64,000 nt of DNA. Source: Mycobacterium gallinarum (lineage in GTDB: Bacteria; Actinomycetota; Actinomycetes; Mycobacteriales; Mycobacteriaceae). Shown piece after piece: positions 59,590 to 64,000 of the stretch. A program made the position numbers and the translations under genes. The stretch spans positions 1 through 64,000 of the forward strand of contig NZ_AP022601.1 in the NCBI RefSeq assembly GCF_010726765.1. Reading direction: 5' to 3'. A model generated the notes under the pieces. That model was not told the origin of the DNA. It saw only the letters and a list, made by a program, of their open reading frames with translations, and did no database searches. Position 1 is the first letter of the stretch. Each line of letters begins with the position of its first letter.

Positions 59590-60111
59590 GTGGACGTCTA
59601 TCCCGTAAGCGCTGCGGAGACTCCGATTCGCGCCCAACCTGTAGCACTTCGACCTTCTTGGAGACGCACCGATTCGTTGCAAATCAGCGAGTCGACAGTG
59701 GTTCTGCGCGTCGAAACATGCCTGCCAATTTCGGGCCCCCTTCCGCTGAGTGAAATTCATCGGTTCGCCAGTCTCGAAGTCGTCGGTACCGTAGGCGCCG
59801 TGACAGCGTTGATCGACAGCAATCCCGACGCCGCCCTGGCGAGTCAGCAGGCGATCAGCGCGGAGATCGCGATCAAATCCGTTCGCCGGCGTGATTGGGC
59901 TCAGCACGTCACATCGATTTCAGTTTTGGTTCGTGTGACACCAAATTCTCAGTGGCACCCCTTGCGCATCGATCGAAGAGCCGTGGCGAGCTTGATCCTC
60001 GCTGCGCCGTCGGCCGCTGCTGGTGGGATCCCGTCCATTTTCGATCAGTGGGATGAGGCTGCGGCCGGCCCGCCGACAAACTGCCACACTGATGAAATTG
60101 CTTACGAGTAA
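59590..60111 (+). CDS. Hypothetical protein
   Basis: About 173 aa from GTG 59590 (frame open from TTG 59557). GC bias at third positions is moderate, so coding is plausible. No motif or membrane segment is recognised. The stop lies 4 bp before the ATG of the CAP-like gene, which supports a two-gene unit. Confidence 0.4.
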   Translation: MDVYPVSAAETPIRAQPVALRPSWRRTDSLQISESTVVLRVETCLPISGPLPLSEIHRFASLEVVGTVGAVTALIDSNPDAALASQQAISAEIAIKSVRRRDWAQHVTSISVLVRVTPNSQWHPLRIDRRAVASLILAAPSAAAGGIPSIFDQWDEAAAGPPTNCHTDEIAYE

Positions 60112-60115
60112 CTCG

Positions 60116-60688
60116 ATGCACGAAAAGCGCCCTTGCCGTGACAAATTCGACGCTTCGGTACCCACTCCACGCAAGGTGAAGACGGTCAAAAAGGGATCGG
60201 CGTCCGGTCTCCTGCCCCGTTTGACACTAGGCATCGTTGCAGTACTTGGCGTGCAAGCACTACTGATACCGCCAGCCGCGCACGGCGACAACAAGCGACT
60301 CAATGACGGCGTGGTAGCCAATGTCTACACCATTCAACGCCAGGCGGGCTGCCCGAACGACATCATCATTAGCCCGACCCTCCAGCTCGCTGCCCAGTGG
60401 CACGCGCGCGATGCGCTGGCCAACCGCAACGTCGACGGCGACATTGGATCGGATGGTTCCACGCCCCAGGTGCGGGCGGAAGCCGCGGGATTTAGCGGCG
60501 TGGTGTCTGAAACCGTTGCGATAAATCCAGCACTCGCGTTGAGCGGCATCGAGCTGATCAACCAGTGGTATTACGACCCGGTCGATTTTGCGGTCATGTC
60601 TGACTGTGCAAACACCCGGATCGGGGTGTGGTCAGAGAATTCCATCGACCGCACAGTTGTAGTTGCGGTATACGGCAAGCCTCAATGA
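60116..60688 (+). CDS. Secreted CAP-like conserved mycobacterial protein
   Basis: 190 aa from ATG 60116; GTG 60176 gives a more classical signal peptide and may be the true start. Signal region LLPRLTLGIVAVLGVQALLIPPAAHGD with Ala-x-Ala-type cleavage. The mature part has GCPNDIIISPTLQLAAQWHARD, GSDGSTPQVRAEAAGF, SETVA and CANTRIGVWSENS, following the CAP/SCP-like plan (His, Glu). Two Cys may form a disulfide. No link to catabolism; it looks like ordinary mycobacterial secretome. Confidence 0.72.
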   Translation: MHEKRPCRDKFDASVPTPRKVKTVKKGSASGLLPRLTLGIVAVLGVQALLIPPAAHGDNKRLNDGVVANVYTIQRQAGCPNDIIISPTLQLAAQWHARDALANRNVDGDIGSDGSTPQVRAEAAGFSGVVSETVAINPALALSGIELINQWYYDPVDFAVMSDCANTRIGVWSENSIDRTVVVAVYGKPQ

Positions 60689-60701
60689 GTCAAGAAGTAA
60701 G

Positions 60702-60962
60702 TCAGCGCCCAGACAATGCGGACTGCTCAACGCTTCCCGACAAGCTCCGCAAAGTGGTTCCCAGTGCATGACGCCGCGAGGCCGCGAAACGCACCTTCAC
60801 TCCGATGGCGGCATCTATGTCCCTAAGCAGGGTCATTTCATACGAGGCTCCGCCGTCGGCAATTGCGACGGGCGATAACGCACTCAGCAGAACCAGAGCT
60901 GATCCAGCCCAACTCAAGCCGCGCCGACGAATGCTGACGGGTGCATCCCCCTGCAATGACAA
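60702..60962 (-). CDS. Possible short exported protein
   Basis: 86 aa frame from TTG 60962. The N-terminus looks like a signal peptide: two or three Arg, then LSWAGSALVLLSALSPVAIA and a short mature part. Rest unremarkable and may be truncated by decay. Weak ribosome site. It converges on the CAP-like gene. Confidence 0.3.
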   Translation of the reverse strand: MSLQGDAPVSIRRRGLSWAGSALVLLSALSPVAIADGGASYEMTLLRDIDAAIGVKVRFAASRRHALGTTLRSLSGSVEQSALSGR

Positions 60963-61090
60963 TTACACGTTTCTGTGGTTATCGAACGATGAATCCCATT
61001 GGCACCGCATTGTTCCACCGGGTGTCATCTTTTTCAGCAAGCCAACAATTCTGTGGACTCAACGAAGAAATACACGAAGGAGCCCGTTCA

Positions 61091-61573
61091 ATGACGCTAT
61101 CCCGTGACGAGATAGATGAATTCTCGGAGAGTATGGCACGAGCAGCAGGCCGCGACAGCCAGCACGTGGGGGAGGAGCACCTTGTCGTTAGCTCCGACGA
61201 CGCGCACTGGATCCAGACTGGCAGCCCATCTCAGATTGGGCTGCTACTACGAATACCTGCTCGCTCGGTAGAGTTTTTTCTGCAGAAGATTCCCGGGGGC
61301 GAGGGCAGTGACCTCCATCGACACGTACATGAGTCGGTTCACTTCGTGCGATATGGCTCGGGTTGGTCGGAGATTGGCGATCAACGCGTCCGGTGGAGCG
61401 CGGGCGACTTCGTGTATACGCCGCCGTGGATCTGGCATCGCCATTATGCCGACGAGGGGCCTGACGTGGAGATGATCGTCATCGAGAATTCCCGCCTGCT
61501 GGCTGCGCTGGACGCCACTCAGAGGGAAAGCATGGGCAACACTAGCTTCGCCGACGCCTTCGGCGAGCAGTAG
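61091..61573 (+). CDS. Cupin-domain protein
   Basis: 160 aa from ATG 61091 with AAGGAG 8 bp ahead; a longer frame from 60941 was rejected. Cupin motif 1 DLHRHVHESVHFVRYGSGW with the metal-binding His residues and Glu, motif 2 TPPWIWHRHYADEG. Unlike the cupin at 42326 it has a roughly 60-residue N-terminal extension. Metal-dependent dioxygenase, isomerase or sensor; not resolvable. Confidence 0.75.
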   Translation: MTLSRDEIDEFSESMARAAGRDSQHVGEEHLVVSSDDAHWIQTGSPSQIGLLLRIPARSVEFFLQKIPGGEGSDLHRHVHESVHFVRYGSGWSEIGDQRVRWSAGDFVYTPPWIWHRHYADEGPDVEMIVIENSRLLAALDATQRESMGNTSFADAFGEQ

Positions 61574-62081
61574 CGACTGGGTCCTCAGCGGATATTTGGC
61601 CTCCGCACATCCGCTCTGCGCCGACCTCGCCGGGCGAGGGAGCAAACCCCCAGAACCTCGGCTCCGTCTCGTCACGGCTGCGCCAGCCATGGTGAAGAAC
61701 GGTCTGGTGTTTCATTTCGCCTTTCGAGGAGCGGATTTCGACGAGGAGATAATGGTGGCGAGGGTCGCTTCAAGGAGGGCAGGTGATCCGCGTGGCAGCT
61801 TCGCGGTTCGCTGGCACCAAATGGGAGCGATTGGTCTCGTCCGGTGGAGCCCGCGTGGCAGCCCAGTCGTGTCAGGCGATCAATGAATTGTTTGCCGCGG
61901 CCGAATCTTGGTGTGGCGCATAAGTTGAACCACAGCGAGGTCGCCGTGGCCACGGTCAATCTTGATATAAGTTTGCCTAATATTACCTGAACAAGAAATT
62001 CATGTGCCTGAACTATCTTGCCTCCGCACGGTGGCGGTTGGCCTAGCCTGTCACTGTGTGCCAAATCGCAGATGCTGATGT
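61574..62081. other. Intergenic stretch without recognisable gene
   Basis: Open frames exist on both strands but none has a domain or a good start. An AT-rich patch near 61960-62010 (TTGATATAAG, TAATATTACC) may hold a promoter, perhaps of the former TetR gene. Confidence 0.4.
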
Positions 62082-62402
62082 CTTCTCGCTTGGTCGGCGC
62101 GTGACACCGAGCGGCTCGAGGCGGCGTTGCAGCTGCTGAAAGAGCGGGAGTACGGCGAGGTGACGGTCGACGCCATTGCCGCCATCGCCCGTGCCAGCAA
62201 GGCCGTTCTCTACCCGCGCTGGACCACCACGGCAGCGCTGGTCTTGGCGGCAAGAACGGTAACCGTTGATCACGTCGCGGACTCAATCGACACCGGAACG
62301 CTACGGAGCGATCTGCTGGCTTTGAACGCACAGGAATGCAAGCACACCCCCGTCGAACGTTGCCACGGGATATGCGGTCTCTCTGACTACCGGGTTATGT
62401 AG
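62082..62402 (+). pseudogene. TetR-family regulator remnant
   Basis: The frame has a TetR helix-turn-helix: RLEAALQLLKEREYGEVTVDAIAAIARASKAVLYPRW followed by ALVLAARTV. No proper start is available upstream (stop at 62076) and the ligand domain ends after about 90 residues in unrelated sequence. So it is a truncated gene. Confidence 0.6.
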
Positions 62403-62491
62403 TCTTCCGCTCAATCGTCTTCGGCTGGCCAACTCACGACCGCACCGTTCAGATTCCCGACGACGTAGTCGTCCCCACCCTGACCTGATCC

Positions 62492-62914
62492 GTGGAACGG
62501 GTTGAAACCCAGCCGCTGGGCTACCTTCTGCACCGCTTAACTTCGGCGCTGCGTAGCGAGGTGACGGTCACGGTGCTCACGCCACTGGGTTTGTCCTTCC
62601 CGCAGTACCTATGCATGCGCTTGTTGTCGCAATCGCCCAGCATGTCCAATGCGCAGTTGGCGCGCGGTATCAACGTGTCCCCACAAGCTATGAACAGGGT
62701 GGTGCGGGGATTGCAGAAGCGCAGCTTAGTGGTGCGGGCCGCAGTAGTGCCGTCTGGGCGATCACAGCCCATCGAGTTATCGTTCGAGGGCGCCGAGCTG
62801 CTCAAGCGCACCAATTCCGGTGTGCGCGCGGCCGAACGGCGTGTTCTCGCCGAGTTCGGCGAACAGGACCGGCGTGACTTGCTGAAGCTACTCGCTACGC
62901 TGGGACATGGGTGA
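62492..62914 (+). CDS. MarR-family transcriptional regulator
   Basis: 140 aa from GTG 62492. LGLSFPQYLCMRLLSQSPSMSNAQLARGINVSPQAMNRVVRGLQKRSLV is a clear winged helix; the wing region is PSGRSQPIELSFEG. It is isolated near the island edge and its target is unknown. Confidence 0.87.
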   Translation: MERVETQPLGYLLHRLTSALRSEVTVTVLTPLGLSFPQYLCMRLLSQSPSMSNAQLARGINVSPQAMNRVVRGLQKRSLVVRAAVVPSGRSQPIELSFEGAELLKRTNSGVRAAERRVLAEFGEQDRRDLLKLLATLGHG

Positions 62915-63555
62915 CGACCCTGAACTGTCTACCCACCTGCACGAGCTCTTTACCGTGGAGCGGTGCTGGGCCGACCTTCTCGCGCCCAATGCACCGCCGG
63001 AGGATCCGCTCACCCCGGTAGGTTCCTTTGCCTCCCGCCGGCGCCAATTTTCTGCCGTATTCGGAATCGGAATGAGTGTGCTCACCGCACTGATGAAACC
63101 CATAAGGCGTACCGCCAAATCTTGGCCGCCGAGCGAGGGCCTTGGCGATGTGGACGGCCACCGTGCAACTCGAGACACCGTGGGTTACGCCGCCGACCGC
63201 GGGAGACTTGTCTGACAAGCTGTGTGAGTACCGTCGAAGAGGGTTCCACCATCTTTCAATGACATTGAAGGCATTCAGAAGACGCCAGTGGAGGCCACCG
63301 CGATACTCGTGCGGTAATCCGTTCAACATCCTCCGCGTGGTGGGCACAACGGTGGCGAAAGCCACCATGCGGGCCGGTGGAGACGCATGGCCGAAGAGCT
63401 ATGCCAGTTCGCATCGAGCAGGTCAGGGCGACCTTAAATGGGCTGCGCTCGTGTTGATGCCATCAACACCTGGCCCGTTTTCCCAGGTCATCTCGCGCGC
63501 TTTCATGTCGTGTCGCGTACCTGATTCGGCATTCTTGCAGTTCAACAGGATTTTT
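62915..63555. other. Gene-poor border region with decayed sequence
   Basis: A plus frame at 62907-63215 overlaps the MarR stop but has no recognisable domain. A minus frame across 62895-63368 carries a transposase-like tail (see 63195-63280). The region lies directly left of the tmRNA-like attachment sequence, where decayed mobile DNA is common. Confidence 0.4.
63195..63280 (-). mobile_element. Transposase C-terminal remnant
   Basis: On the minus strand LNAFNVIERWWNPLRRYSHSLSDKSPA matches the closing motif of IS3-type OrfB transposases (IE.WYN..RRHS.LG..SP). No catalytic core is seen, and the frame runs on into unrelated sequence. Confidence 0.4.
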
Positions 63556-63559
63556 GGAG

Positions 63560-63583
63560 CGGGTTCGATTCCCGGCAGCTCCA
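63560..63583 (+). other. tmRNA (ssrA) 3'-end fragment, probable attachment site
   Basis: The sequence has a T-arm (CGGG-TTCGATT-CCCG) followed by CAGCTCC-A, which pairs with the GGGGCTG that begins actinobacterial tmRNAs. It matches the remembered 3' end of mycobacterial tmRNA. The bases to the left do not continue the gene (the T-stem is already broken at 63559), so only the terminal fragment is present. This is what an integrase leaves at one end of an island inserted in ssrA. Confidence 0.6.
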
Positions 63584-63592
63584 CAAGAGAAG

Positions 63593-63631
63593 AAGCAGGT
63601 CAGGGACAAATCTCTGACCTGCTTTTCTTTT
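63593..63631 (+). terminator. Strong intrinsic terminator
   Basis: AAGCAGGTCAG and CTGACCTGCTT form a perfect 11-bp stem with a 10-base loop, followed by TTTTCTTTT. Located just after the tmRNA-like 3' end, it is probably the original ssrA terminator. Confidence 0.85.
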
Positions 63632-63733
63632 GGCCGACGACTCAATCAACATCGATGGTTGGCGCTGGGTGTCTGGCATCCCCAACTCCGGCCGACGCCA
63701 AAAGGACGGCCGACGCTGCCCAGGAGATACCGT

Positions 63734-64000
63734 TCACTCTGCGGATGATTGGTCGGCCTTATCGAATCTCTGTTGCTGCCGGACCCCGTAGGCCGCCTCG
63801 CGCACGACATCGTCGTCCTCAAGGCCGGATCCGAGCGCACCACCCAACGTTGCGACCGCTGCCACCAGCCACGCCAAGCGCAGATAGTCGGCGGCTCCAA
63901 CGGGATGACCAAGATTTTGCTCGAGCATTTGAGGGGGCAGCGTCCATAGAGCGGTCAGGAACAGGAGCACGAACGAAGTGGCGTGCAGCACGCCCACGCC
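63734..64000 (-). CDS. Membrane protein, C-terminal part (5' cut by window edge)
   Basis: The frame is open to the right window edge; stop at 63734. Two hydrophobic helices are visible (ATSFVLLFLTALWTLPPQML and LRLAWLVAAVATLGGALGSG), then a charged tail (EDDDVVREAAYGVRQQQRFD). The family was not recognised. It lies on the far side of the tmRNA fragment and looks like core-chromosome sequence. Confidence 0.6.
   Translation of the reverse strand, partial: GVGVLHATSFVLLFLTALWTLPPQMLEQNLGHPVGAADYLRLAWLVAAVATLGGALGSGLEDDDVVREAAYGVRQQQRFDKADQSSAE

Noticed and set aside
1..64000. CRISPR arrays
   Set aside because: No series of short repeats with regular spacers was found.
1..64000. Complete tRNA or rRNA genes
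   Set aside because: Only the tmRNA-type 3' fragment at 63560-63583 was seen; no full cloverleaf or rRNA sequence was recognised.

Overview
The DNA is GC-rich, genes are packed with 4-bp GTGA/ATGA overlaps, GTG and TTG starts are common, and there is a complete actinobacterial yrbEAB-mceABCDEF operon with two Mce-associated genes. Together with -10 boxes of the TANNNT type, a mycobacterial-type secreted CAP-like protein and a fragment matching the 3' end of an actinobacterial tmRNA, this points to a Mycobacterium/Mycolicibacterium-like organism (inference; Rhodococcus or Nocardia relatives are not excluded). Most of the window is a large catabolic island for a hydrophobic aromatic or polycyclic compound. 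It holds six Rieske oxygenase alpha genes and seven beta genes (one frameshifted), three DHDPS-type aldolases, two near-identical type I extradiol dioxygenases, a LigB-type extradiol dioxygenase, dihydrodiol and alcohol dehydrogenases, aldehyde dehydrogenases, a ring-fission hydrolase, and CoA-linked side-chain enzymes.

Layout. 1-3286: hydratase-aldolase (5' cut), extradiol dioxygenase copy A, SCP2-like protein, second aldolase. 3287-8584: decayed spacer, duplicated promoter/operator, Rieske beta copy A (orphan), a recombination scar, a flavoprotein plus 2[4Fe-4S] ferredoxin pair, and an aldehyde dehydrogenase. 9000-28734: one long collinear operon-like run: promoter/operator copy B, frameshifted beta copy B, alpha, SDR, Zn-alcohol dehydrogenase, an Asp-box (BNR) protein, a second alpha/beta pair, an SCP2-like protein, a lone PcaG-like protein, a 46-codon ORF, the mce operon, and an epoxide hydrolase. 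28762-42225: frameshifted aldehyde dehydrogenase, MFS pump, MarR, alpha/beta, Zn-alcohol dehydrogenase, CoA-transferase, lipid-transfer-type thiolase, DUF35, MaoC, [3Fe-4S]-type ferredoxin, alpha/beta. 42249-55853: cupin, dehydrogenase, MarR, transposase scrap, hydrolase, alpha/beta, Pht4-like dehydrogenase, LigB dioxygenase, class II aldolase-like decarboxylase, BphB-like SDR, extradiol dioxygenase copy B, alpha/beta, small protein, frameshifted ferredoxin. 55928-63555: AraC regulator, a minus-strand reductase/aldolase pair, a CAP-like secreted protein, cupin, decayed TetR, MarR and transposase remnants. The island appears to end at a tmRNA 3'-end fragment (63560-63583) followed by a terminator and a core-like membrane protein gene.

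How it may work together (inference): the Mce system imports the lipophilic substrate, SCP2-like proteins may carry it, Rieske oxygenases fed by CxxYxxC ferredoxins dihydroxylate rings, SDR or Pht4-like enzymes rearomatise, extradiol enzymes cleave, and hydrolase or hydratase-aldolases release side products. Aldehyde dehydrogenases, CoA-transferase, thiolase, DUF35 and MaoC finish the side chains. No reductase component for the oxygenases and no MceG ATPase are present, so both must be supplied from elsewhere. Duplication, frameshifts and a chimeric junction show that the island has been actively rearranged, or in part that the assembly carries indel errors.
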